Positions 6,608-13,978 of a stretch of 13,978 bases of DNA are shown here, piece after piece (the stretch's first letter is position 1; every line of letters begins with the position of its first letter). This DNA is from Fontimicrobium_A sp034506455. Its GTDB lineage: Bacteria; Zhuqueibacterota; Zhuqueibacteria; Residuimicrobiales; Krinioviventaceae. A model generated the notes under the pieces. The model was not told the origin of the DNA. It saw nothing but the letters and a program-made list of their open reading frames with translations, and did not search any database. Made by a program: the position numbers and the translations under genes. The DNA lies in the NCBI GenBank assembly GCA_034506455.1, contig JAPDPN010000083.1, forward strand, positions 1 through 13,978, read 5' to 3'.

Positions 6608-7962
6608 GCGGCAGTCTCGGATTTTTTGCGGCGGAAGGGTTTGGTCAAAGCACGACCGATGGCGTCGAAATTGATGAACGTCGTTTCGTGGATCGAATAG
6701 ATGATCAGGTAAATGCCGCCCGCGCCGCAGAGGATATTGGCTCCCCACATGGCGATAAAGGGCGAAATGTAACGGTTGTCGGCCAGCTCTTCGCCGCCGA
6801 TGAGCGATGCCCAGTAGATGAGGAAAAAGACAAAGGCAATGCTGCCCGCAATGGCCATGCTGCCCTTGCGCGCCATAATGCCCAACGGAGCGCCGACGAG
6901 CACGAACACCACGCACGCCACGGGTATCGAGTATTTTTTATGCACTTCGACCATCAGCCGCGAGTTTTCGCGCTCCAGGCTGTCGATCGAGCGCAGCTCG
7001 CTTTTTATCTGCTGCATCAGCCGGGCGCGTTCGTTCTGTAGGGCGATTTGCGGGCTTTCCTTCGTGGGCCATTGCGTCCTGCCCGTCAGTCGCGCGAGAT
7101 GCTCGCGAATCAGCGTGCCCGACTTTTCCAGACGGTCGCGGATGATGGTTTTGTTTTCATGGATTTCGGCGAGCATCATCTGGGCACTTTTTTCGCGGTC
7201 GCCGCGGTAGCCCTGCTTTGAGCGCGTCAGCACCATCTCCGGCACGGCGATGGAGAGAAGTTGCTGCGGAAATTGTACGCGGCGATACTGCTCCATGGTT
7301 TCGAGGTTGAGCTCATGCATCTCGCCGTCATAAAGATAGATGAACAACATCCCTTTTTGGCGGTTGAGGTAAATTTTCCCGCGTTTACCCCAAATGTACA
7401 CGCTGGAGGTGTTGCGGCTGTTGTCTTCGATATAGATGTTGGTGACGAAAGAGGTGTCGGGCGTCTCTTTGAGGCTTTCCACGAGGATGGTATAGTTTTC
7501 GATGTCGCGATAGACGACTCCGGGTTCCAGGCTCAAAGTGGGGCGTTTGCGGCTGATGTCGTAAGCCAGCAGCTTGGTGCGGTAATTAGCATCGGGCAGC
7601 ACATGGTTGTTGAACCAGATGAGAAAGAGTGCCAAAAGCGCCGAGGCGACGATGACCGGAGCAATGATGCGGAGAATGCTGATTCCGCCCGCCTTCATGC
7701 CGATGATTTCGCCGTCGCCGGAAAGACGACCGAAGGCCATCAGGGTCGCAAGCAGGACCGCCATCGGCACGGAAAGAGCAATGATCCAGGCAAGGTTGAG
7801 GAAAAAGAATTCCGCCATGACGCGGAAACCAAGGCCGCGGCTGAGAAATTTGCCCAGTTCTCGAAAAACGAGATTGAGCAGAAAGACAAGGGTAATGATG
7901 CTGACGCCGAAAAGGAACGGCTTGAGGTGTTCGCGAAGGATGTAACGGGGCAGAATCAGCAT
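6604..7962 (-). CDS. lptF: LPS export ABC transporter permease LptF, coiled-coil-insert type
   Basis: The partner permease of LptG in the lipopolysaccharide exporter. The protein has 452 residues, about 90 longer than a typical proteobacterial LptF. Helices lie at about 12-34, 57-79, 97-117, 345-365, 369-389 and 400-423; the coupling stretch FGRLSGDGEIIGMKAGGIS is at 77-95. The extra length is a charged, probably coiled-coil segment at about 256-342 (ending SLERENSRLMVEVHKKYSIP) placed between the periplasmic domain and helix 4, an arrangement I associate with FCB-group LptF/G proteins. The C-terminal tail after helix 6 is basic (KPFRRKKSE). The start MLILPRYILREHLKPF fits the family although no Shine-Dalgarno precedes it: the bases before ATG read CCTCC, the complement of one. 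It is divergent from sprA. Confidence 0.9.
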   Translation of the reverse strand: MLILPRYILREHLKPFLFGVSIITLVFLLNLVFRELGKFLSRGLGFRVMAEFFFLNLAWIIALSVPMAVLLATLMAFGRLSGDGEIIGMKAGGISILRIIAPVIVASALLALFLIWFNNHVLPDANYRTKLLAYDISRKRPTLSLEPGVVYRDIENYTILVESLKETPDTSFVTNIYIEDNSRNTSSVYIWGKRGKIYLNRQKGMLFIYLYDGEMHELNLETMEQYRRVQFPQQLLSIAVPEMVLTRSKQGYRGDREKSAQMMLAEIHENKTIIRDRLEKSGTLIREHLARLTGRTQWPTKESPQIALQNERARLMQQIKSELRSIDSLERENSRLMVEVHKKYSIPVACVVFVLVGAPLGIMARKGSMAIAGSIAFVFFLIYWASLIGGEELADNRYISPFIAMWGANILCGAGGIYLIIYSIHETTFINFDAIGRALTKPFRRKKSETAA

Positions 7963-8411
7963 GGAGGATCAGCGCCGCCCTTTCGGGCATTGTTTTTGAA
8001 TACTATAAAATGACGCCTGCGCTTCGGCGGTTTTTGTCCCTTTCAGCGTGGAAAAGGCGCCGAAAAATGAAAAAAGTGTAGACATTATTTCTATTTGGCC
8101 GGCAGGAATGTCGCTTTTATGCCGCAAAGTTTTCGGGAACTTTTTAAGCTGGGCAAATATACAAATTTGCGTCTGGTTTTCCAACCGCAATTTGGCGGAC
8201 GGGATAATCCTGTTGTTTTTTTCGATGCTTTTACTAAATTCACTGTTCGATGGACAAGCAACGAGTTTACCGACATCACCCGACATTTCCCGCGTTCGAA
8301 CCATCCATATCCTATCGGAGGAGCCTATACAGACTTTGCTATTGTTTTGAGAAAAGTGCAGAATCGATCGTTCTGCTTGACAGCGCTGTTGCACGCTAAC
8401 GAAAAGTCTTG
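7963..8411. other. Divergent intergenic region between lptF and sprA
   Basis: A 449-bp region, clearly richer in A and T than the genes around it, and the place where promoters for both lptFG and sprA must lie. I see a TATAGT element 40 bp from lptF on the minus strand. A second minus-strand candidate is TATATTTG at 8161-8154 with TTG 20 bp upstream at 8184-8182, which fits the Bacteroidota TTG/TAnnTTTG pattern. For sprA, TTGACA at 8377-8382 has no acceptable -10 partner. Both strands also carry open frames of about 100-140 codons here; only the plus-strand one, ending on the sprA start, deserves mention. No RNA gene or hairpin terminator is evident. Confidence 0.6.
8002..8007 (-). promoter_or_regulatory. 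Putative -10 element for lptFG
   Basis: On the minus strand this is TATAGT inside ATTTTATAGT, the same decamer that contains the -10 of the cutA promoter. It lies 40 bp upstream of the lptF ATG, giving an expected leader of about 33 nt. The sequence 17 bp further upstream (CCGCCG) is a poor -35, so this would be a weak or activator-dependent promoter, or the lptFG promoter is elsewhere in the region. Confidence 0.35.
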
Positions 8412-8412
8412 A
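8119..8412 (+). CDS. Doubtful small ORF ending on the sprA start codon
   Basis: A 97-codon frame from ATG 8119 (a TTG at 8095 is also possible) to a TGA at 8410-8412 that shares its last base with the sprA ATG (TGATG). Such junctions are common at translationally coupled genes, and sprA lacks a good Shine-Dalgarno of its own. Against it, the predicted protein (MPQSFRELFKLGKY at the start, LHANEKS at the end) matches no family I know, has many aromatic residues, no signal peptide or membrane helix, and codon third positions poorer in G/C than the neighbours. An opposite-strand frame is open across the same stretch. It is most likely non-coding leader sequence. Confidence 0.15.
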   Translation: MPQSFRELFKLGKYTNLRLVFQPQFGGRDNPVVFFDAFTKFTVRWTSNEFTDITRHFPRSNHPYPIGGAYTDFAIVLRKVQNRSFCLTALLHANEKS

Positions 8413-11400
8413 TGGCTCGACTTCCCAAAATTCTAACGGTTCTTGCCGTCAGCGCCGCGGCTCTTTTTGCCCAAACGCAAACGGAGAAGGAGACGACCGT
8501 CAATCCAGGCATCGGCATGCGTCCGCCGAGCGGTGCACGGGATCCGCGCGTTCCTCTGCTCGAAGGGCAAGAGTTCCTCGGGCTCTACAGCGGCGGAGCG
8601 CGTTCGACCATGCTGCAGAACCGTTTGTCCAATTTAAAACGCACCGCCGAGATCGATTCGAGCGGCAGGACGATCCAGTTTCGCGAAAAGCTGGGCGATG
8701 TCGATCTGCGTGTGCCCCGCATCATGACGCTCGAAGAGTATATCCAGGCTCGGCGGCAATATTACCTGCGGCAAAAATTCGTCGAAACGACCGTCAGCAA
8801 GCTCTCCGAAACCTATACGCAGCAGGGCGGGGGCGGCGCCATCCGCATCGATATTCCGGTCGAGATCAAAAGCAAGGCTTTCCAGCGCATTTTCGGCGGC
8901 GGAACCGTGGGCCTCGATGTTTCCGGCGAAATCAACATCAAGGGCGGTTTCCGCAACGAAAAACGCAGCGAAGTCAAGACCGCCTTGACGCGAGGCTCCG
9001 ACAACACGTTCAAGATGGAGCAGACGCAGCGGTTTAACGTCTCTGGACATGTCGGAGAAAAGGTAACCATCAAGGTCGACCAGGACTCGGAGCGGATGTT
9101 CGATTTCGAGAACAACATCAAGCTCGAGTACAAGGGGTACGAAGACGAGATCATCCAGTCGATCGAGGCGGGAAATATTTCGCTGTCGCTGCCCGGCACC
9201 CGCTTTGTCACAGCCAGCATGAACAGTGCCGGTCTGTTCGGCATCAAAACGACCTCCCAGATCGGCAACCTAAAGCTGGTGACGGTCGCCAGTCAGGAAA
9301 AGGGCGAAAAGAAAAAAATGTCGCTGACGGGCGGCGCTTCCAAGGACATGGCAAAAATTGACATCACGCGCTACAAGCGCGGCGTCTATTTCTTTCTCGA
9401 CGATTATTACCGCCGCCAATATCTAGTCCGCAATGAAAACGGCGATCCGCTTGCAGATCCCCGACGTTTCATTTCGCGCATCGAAATCTATAAATCAGCC
9501 GCCCGTTATGAACAGGAAGAGGCGGCCATCCGCGGCTTTGCGTTTGTGCCGAACCCGGAAGATGAAAACAAGCAGTTCATTACGCCGCCGGATACCAATC
9601 TCATCGACGGAAAGCGGCTCGAGCGCGGTTATTTTCTCCGCCTGGAAAAGGACGAGTATTTCATCCACGATCAAATGGGCTACATCCGGCTGAATACGCC
9701 GCTGCAGGACGGCGAAGTGTTGGCGGTTGCTTATGAGGACAGCTCCGGACGGGTGCGGGGTGATATCAACTATGATATCAACAGCAAAAAGCCGATTTTT
9801 CTGCGTTTGATCAAAACCAAGGATCCGCGGCCGAGCGACCCGACCTGGCCGCTGGAGTGGAAGAACGTCTACAGCCTGGGCGGCCGTAACATTGCCAAAG
9901 AGGGATTCGAGTTTCGTATCTACTATCAGCCGCCGTCGGGAGATCCGGAAGAAACGGTCACCGACGCCAAGGGCAACAAGATTACCTGGCTGCAGGCCTT
10001 TGGTCTGGACCGCAAAAACGAAAGCGGCGAACCCAAGCCGGACAACATCATCGACAACCATCCGCTGCTTATCAACTTTGCTTTGGGAGAAATTTATTTT
10101 CCGCATCTGCGGCCGTTCGATCCTGAAGACCCCTATCTGCGCTCCCTCCTGCAGTCCGATGACCCCAACAAGAACAAGCTGGCGCCGGCCATCTATGATA
10201 CGACGGTGCAGCAGGTCAAGGACAAGCAGGCCAAGTTCTACATGGAAGTCAAGTCGCAGAACAAGAGTGCCGAATACAGCCTCGGTATGAACGTCATCGA
10301 GGGTTCCGAGGAGGTGACGCTCAACGGTCGGCCGTTGACGCGCGGCGTGGACTATACCATCGACTATATGTTCGGTCGGCTGGTGATTTTGAACGAAATG
10401 GCGCTGGCGGCCAACGCCAACCTCGAGATCAGCTACGAGAGCCAGCAGATGTTCCAAATCGATAAACGCACGGTGATGGGCATACGCGCCGAGTACGGTT
10501 TGTGGGATCAGAGCTTTATCGGCGGCACGTTTATGTATTTGAACGAGTCCACGATGGACCAAAAGATCCGTGTCGGCAAGGGGCCGATGCGCAATATGAT
10601 TTGGGACATCAACACTTCGCTCGAGTTCAAGCCCTTTTTCCTCACCAAGCTGGCCAACCTGCTGCCGTTTGTCGATACTCGTCAACAGTCGACGGTCAAA
10701 TTCGAGGGAGAGATTGCGCAGATCATTCCCAACCCCAACACGCGCAACAACGAAAAGACTGGCGACAACAGCGGCGTGGCCTATATTGACGATTTCGAAG
10801 CCTCGAAACGGATTACGCCCCTGCCGATCATTCGGCGCGGCTGGGCTTATGCTTCGCCGCCGCTTTCCAGATATCCTCAGCCGGTTATCAATGATCTCTC
10901 CGACCGCGGCCGGTTGGTTTATTACAACCCCTATTCTCAATACCCGATCAAATACATTTGGCCGAACAAGGACATCAACGCCAATGTCGCGCAAACCACC
11001 AACATCATGATCATGGAGTTTACCCCGTCGCCCGAGGCGGCCAGGCCGGAGGAATCATGGCAGGGGATCATGCGCTCCCTTTCGTCCGGCTACAGCAACC
11101 AGACCGAAGCCAAATATATCGAAATCTGGGTACAGAACGATCCCAATACCACCGGCGTCATGCACATCGAATTGGGCAAGATTTCAGAGGACATCATTCC
11201 CAACCGCAAATTCGACACCGAAGACCGCCTGAAGAACGGTCTGCGCAACGGTCTGCTGGACGACGACGAAGACATCGGTCTGGACGGCATGTCGAACAAT
11301 GATCCGCGGGCCATTGCCGCCGGCGGAGATTTTTGGGATCTGAACGGCAACAACATCAAAGATCCGGGCGAGCCCTACAGCGATGACGATTGGGCTTATG

Positions 11401-13978
11401 ATCCCATGCGGCCGGTCAACGGTGTAATCGACTATTCACGAACCAACGGAACCGAAGGAAATGAGCGCGACGCAGGCGGAAGAATTCCCGACACCGAAGA
11501 CCTGAACGGCAACGGCGACGTCGATCTGCGCAACGATTACTTTCACTACGCCATTCATTTGAATCATAACCATCCCGATTATCAAAAATACGTTATCGGC
11601 GCGAGCATCAGTCTGGAGACCGGCGAAGATTACGGCTGGCGGCTGTACCAGATTCCTCTCAACGAGTTTGTCGAAAAATTCGGCAGCCCGGATCTTTCGT
11701 TGGTAGAATATGTACGCATTTGGTTCGACGGTTTCGGCCCTGTGCCGCCGAATCGACGCGCGCACATCATTTCGATTGCGGAAATCAATCTGGTGGGCAG
11801 CGACTGGAAGGAGCAGGGGATAGCCACGCCGGAGCAGCCGAACAACTATACTAAAGACGACCAGACCTTTGTTCTCTCGGTGGTCAATACGCATGAAAAC
11901 CCTACCTACACGCCGCCTCCGGGTGTTGAAGGCGAGGTGGATCGCATTACGCGTGTAATGGCCAAAGAGCAGTCTCTGGTCCTGCGCCTCACGGGTTTGT
12001 TGCCGCAGTACAATGCTTTGGCGCAAAAGACCTTTTATGATCCACAGGACTATATTTATTACAACACCCTCAAGATGTTCGTGTACGGCCATGACCCGGC
12101 CGGTCAGCATATCACCAAAGATTCCAGTCACGTTGAGTTCTTTTTACGATTCGGCGCCGACGAAAACAACTATTATGAAGTGCGCGAACGGGTCTATGAA
12201 GGCTGGACGCGCAATAATATCGAAGTGGATCTCATCAAGCTGTCGCAGATGAAAGTGACCCAGCAGCCGGAAAAGGACCCCGTGACCAACGCCGACATCT
12301 ATCGTCAGGTACAACCCGACGGCCGAGTTTGGGTGATTCACGGCAAACCGGCGCTGCGCAACATCAAGATGTTGGAAGCGGGCGTCGTCAACCTGCACCC
12401 GAATCTGCCCTTCACCGGCGAGATTTGGATGAACGAGCTGCGCCTGTCGAACGTCAAGAAGGACAAAGGCATTGCCATGCGCGCGCGGTTGGATGTCGGT
12501 TGGGCGGATCTGATTCGCTTCAACAGCGAGATCAACCGCAAGGATGCCGACTTTCACAACGTCTCCGAGCGGTTCGGCACCGGCGACAATCAATTCAGCG
12601 GCGATTTCGGCGCCAGCATCTCTCTGGAAAAGTTTTTGCCCTCCAAATTGGGACTGTCGCTGCCCCTTTCCCTCAACTATTCGACCAGCGAAGCAACGCC
12701 GAAATATCTGCCGGGCGAAGACATTCAGGTGACCAAGGGGTTGCCCGATTCGACCCTGGAGCGCATCCGTACGTTTAATGAAAAAAAGGGAATGAGCATT
12801 TCGTTGGGATTCACCAGCCGTTCACAGAACTTTTTCGTCAAAAACATCCTGGCGCCGTTCAAGGCCAGCTACAGCCGTAACGACGGCTACGGCAGCAATT
12901 CGCGGCAGAAATATCAGATCGACCGCTCGGAATCGGGCAGTCTTTCCTGGGGAATCGTTTTCGGGCAGAACAACTTTGTTCGGCCCTTTGGTTGGTTGGG
13001 GGACGCAAAAATTCTCACCAAGTTGACCGATATGAAGCTTTACTACCTGCCGCAGTCGATCAATGCCAAAATCTCCGGTTCGCGCTCGATGAACGTCTCC
13101 GAAACCCGTACCGGCGTCGTTTCGGAAAACAGTTCCTTCCGCATCAACAGCGGCGTTTCCGGAAACATGAAAATCTTTGAAAGCCTCGGCATCGACGTCA
13201 GCCGCAATTACACCAACGACATGCGCGACGTGCCGGACAGTCTGGTATGGCGGTATCTGCGCAGCGGCCGCTTCGGCCTGTTGACGGATATCGATCAAAA
13301 CGCCAGCTTACGCTACGATCCCAAAATATTCTCCTGGTTTACCACCAATTTCAATTACTCGACCAATTTCCGTTACAGTTTCAATCGACAGCAGACCTTG
13401 GCGGCTCAGAGCGCTACGCAGGGAACCAGTTTAACCGCCAACGGAACGTTGAACTTGGGCACTCTGCTCAAAACGGTTTACAAGCCCAAGCCGGGCGCGC
13501 GCCGGCCGACCGCTGCGCCGACGCGGCCGCAGCAGACTCCTGATCAACCGGGCGGAGACAAGGGCAAAAGCGGCGATGCAAAGCAAAAACAAAATAAGGA
13601 AAAAGGCTCTTTTCAGATTATGGGCATTGTCAGCGGTTTCATCAACGCCGTCGATCCCATCAGCCTCAAGTACAGCGATCGCTATAACTATACGCAATAC
13701 GGCCTGGCCGGCATCCCGACGATGGAATACCAGCTCGGTTTGACCAAAGATCCCGGCGTACCCCGAGAGACGATCAAAGAAGGCGCCGGAGCCAACACCA
13801 TGCGCGATTCCCGCAGCAGCAATCAAACATACGGCGTCAATACGGGGCTCAAGATCGGCCGCAATATAACCCTGAGTCTCAGCTATGACAAGAATGCCTC
13901 GCTGAATGAAAGCACAACCATCACGGGGCAGCGGTCGGAGAGTTTTTTCATTGTCGGCAATCAGGGGATGCCGTTTCC
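8412..13978 (+). CDS. sprA: T9SS outer-membrane translocon SprA (3' end outside window)
   Basis: SprA is the very large beta-barrel channel through which type IX secretion substrates cross the outer membrane; family members are about 2400 residues. Here 1855 complete codons are visible without a stop. Residues 1-20 are a signal peptide (ALFA before QT). An N-terminal SprA module covers about 130-440, including RFNVSGHVGEKVTIKVDQDS from 207 and SLPGT at 259-263, and a second one includes GSEEVTLNGRPLTRGVDYTI (631-650) plus FGRLVIL. YIDDFEASKR is at 791-800. An acidic region at about 950-1045 has Asp/Asn loops such as DLNGNGDVDLRND. EIWMNELRL at 1337-1345 is followed by long amphipathic barrel strands with many aromatic, Ser and Asn residues. 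A Pro/Lys-rich insert sits at 1691-1732. ATG 8412 is preceded in frame by a stop at 8397-8399; the ribosome binding site is weak. The channel would handle cargo such as the beta-helix protein at the left of this window. Confidence 0.95.
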   Translation, partial: MARLPKILTVLAVSAAALFAQTQTEKETTVNPGIGMRPPSGARDPRVPLLEGQEFLGLYSGGARSTMLQNRLSNLKRTAEIDSSGRTIQFREKLGDVDLRVPRIMTLEEYIQARRQYYLRQKFVETTVSKLSETYTQQGGGGAIRIDIPVEIKSKAFQRIFGGGTVGLDVSGEINIKGGFRNEKRSEVKTALTRGSDNTFKMEQTQRFNVSGHVGEKVTIKVDQDSERMFDFENNIKLEYKGYEDEIIQSIEAGNISLSLPGTRFVTASMNSAGLFGIKTTSQIGNLKLVTVASQEKGEKKKMSLTGGASKDMAKIDITRYKRGVYFFLDDYYRRQYLVRNENGDPLADPRRFISRIEIYKSAARYEQEEAAIRGFAFVPNPEDENKQFITPPDTNLIDGKRLERGYFLRLEKDEYFIHDQMGYIRLNTPLQDGEVLAVAYEDSSGRVRGDINYDINSKKPIFLRLIKTKDPRPSDPTWPLEWKNVYSLGGRNIAKEGFEFRIYYQPPSGDPEETVTDAKGNKITWLQAFGLDRKNESGEPKPDNIIDNHPLLINFALGEIYFPHLRPFDPEDPYLRSLLQSDDPNKNKLAPAIYDTTVQQVKDKQAKFYMEVKSQNKSAEYSLGMNVIEGSEEVTLNGRPLTRGVDYTIDYMFGRLVILNEMALAANANLEISYESQQMFQIDKRTVMGIRAEYGLWDQSFIGGTFMYLNESTMDQKIRVGKGPMRNMIWDINTSLEFKPFFLTKLANLLPFVDTRQQSTVKFEGEIAQIIPNPNTRNNEKTGDNSGVAYIDDFEASKRITPLPIIRRGWAYASPPLSRYPQPVINDLSDRGRLVYYNPYSQYPIKYIWPNKDINANVAQTTNIMIMEFTPSPEAARPEESWQGIMRSLSSGYSNQTEAKYIEIWVQNDPNTTGVMHIELGKISEDIIPNRKFDTEDRLKNGLRNGLLDDDEDIGLDGMSNNDPRAIAAGGDFWDLNGNNIKDPGEPYSDDDWAYDPMRPVNGVIDYSRTNGTEGNERDAGGRIPDTEDLNGNGDVDLRNDYFHYAIHLNHNHPDYQKYVIGASISLETGEDYGWRLYQIPLNEFVEKFGSPDLSLVEYVRIWFDGFGPVPPNRRAHIISIAEINLVGSDWKEQGIATPEQPNNYTKDDQTFVLSVVNTHENPTYTPPPGVEGEVDRITRVMAKEQSLVLRLTGLLPQYNALAQKTFYDPQDYIYYNTLKMFVYGHDPAGQHITKDSSHVEFFLRFGADENNYYEVRERVYEGWTRNNIEVDLIKLSQMKVTQQPEKDPVTNADIYRQVQPDGRVWVIHGKPALRNIKMLEAGVVNLHPNLPFTGEIWMNELRLSNVKKDKGIAMRARLDVGWADLIRFNSEINRKDADFHNVSERFGTGDNQFSGDFGASISLEKFLPSKLGLSLPLSLNYSTSEATPKYLPGEDIQVTKGLPDSTLERIRTFNEKKGMSISLGFTSRSQNFFVKNILAPFKASYSRNDGYGSNSRQKYQIDRSESGSLSWGIVFGQNNFVRPFGWLGDAKILTKLTDMKLYYLPQSINAKISGSRSMNVSETRTGVVSENSSFRINSGVSGNMKIFESLGIDVSRNYTNDMRDVPDSLVWRYLRSGRFGLLTDIDQNASLRYDPKIFSWFTTNFNYSTNFRYSFNRQQTLAAQSATQGTSLTANGTLNLGTLLKTVYKPKPGARRPTAAPTRPQQTPDQPGGDKGKSGDAKQKQNKEKGSFQIMGIVSGFINAVDPISLKYSDRYNYTQYGLAGIPTMEYQLGLTKDPGVPRETIKEGAGANTMRDSRSSNQTYGVNTGLKIGRNITLSLSYDKNASLNESTTITGQRSESFFIVGNQGMPF

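Noticed and set aside
6608..6916. An N-terminal extension of about 100 residues on LptG
   Set aside because: The longer frame is only lptF sequence read in another frame; the ATG at 6607 gives the family N-terminus and an ATGA overlap.
7261..8013. A 250-codon open frame on the plus strand
   Set aside because: Antisense to lptF; the product is a charged, His/Asp-rich string typical of the reverse complement of membrane-helix codons.
8377..8382. TTGACA as the -35 of a sprA promoter
   Set aside because: A perfect hexamer, but the bases 16-18 nt downstream (around CGAAAA) are not a -10, and transcription would start on the ATG itself.
7969..8394. A 141-codon open frame on the minus strand in the lptF-sprA intergenic region
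   Set aside because: No ribosome binding site, no family resemblance, codon use unlike the neighbours, and it runs through the place where the lptF promoter should be.
9495..10994. A 499-codon open frame on the minus strand
   Set aside because: It lies fully antisense to sprA, whose frame matches a known family through this whole stretch. The antisense product is rich in Val, Arg and His without recognisable motifs, as expected for a shadow of a GC-rich gene.
1..13978. CRISPR arrays, tRNA or rRNA genes, insertion sequences, phage or defence genes
   Set aside because: I saw no spaced direct repeats, RNA-gene signatures, transposase, integrase, nuclease-effector or toxin-antitoxin sequences on reading both strands.

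Overview
The window looks like part of a draft or metagenome-assembled scaffold (it contains one run of exactly 100 N) from a Gram-negative bacterium of the wider Fibrobacterota-Chlorobiota-Bacteroidota (FCB) radiation. The evidence is a long SprA gene (outer-membrane channel of the type IX secretion system, T9SS), a secreted protein ending in a T9SS type A sorting domain, and LptF/LptG permeases with FCB-like architecture. Base composition is moderately GC-rich. I cannot name a phylum from sequence alone; a non-Bacteroidota lineage such as KSB1 or Calditrichota would fit.

Layout. (1) Positions 1-57 may be the last codons of a plus-strand gene entering from the left. (2) Positions 109-5116 hold a tight minus-strand operon, transcribed right to left: cutA, an RNase Z-like metallo-hydrolase, a TonB/TolA-like protein, aspartate kinase, and a beta-helix protein with a T9SS tail. 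Its junctions are a 4-bp ATGA overlap, then gaps of 11, 12 and 24 bp. (3) Positions 5254-5531 hold a small plus-strand gene of unknown function, interrupted by the assembly gap. (4) Positions 5534-7962 hold the lptF-lptG pair on the minus strand, joined by a second ATGA overlap. (5) A 449-bp AT-richer divergent intergenic region follows. (6) From 8412 to the right edge the plus strand is occupied by sprA, with 1855 complete codons visible and the 3' end outside the window.

Functionally the window is mostly about the cell envelope. LptF and LptG power lipopolysaccharide extraction from the inner membrane. SprA is the channel through which T9SS substrates cross the outer membrane, and the beta-helix protein is a predicted cargo of that pathway. 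The TonB-like protein may link inner-membrane energy to an outer-membrane partner. CutA, the metallo-hydrolase and aspartate kinase are housekeeping or metabolic genes in the same operon. There is no CRISPR array, tRNA, rRNA, transposon or phage gene that I can see. I did not find a convincing new defence or mobile system. The most unusual items are the FCB-type SprA with a Pro/Lys-rich insertion, an aspartate kinase with divergent ACT domains, an orphan TonB-like gene, a decamer shared by two minus-strand promoters, and a possible small ORF whose stop overlaps the sprA start.
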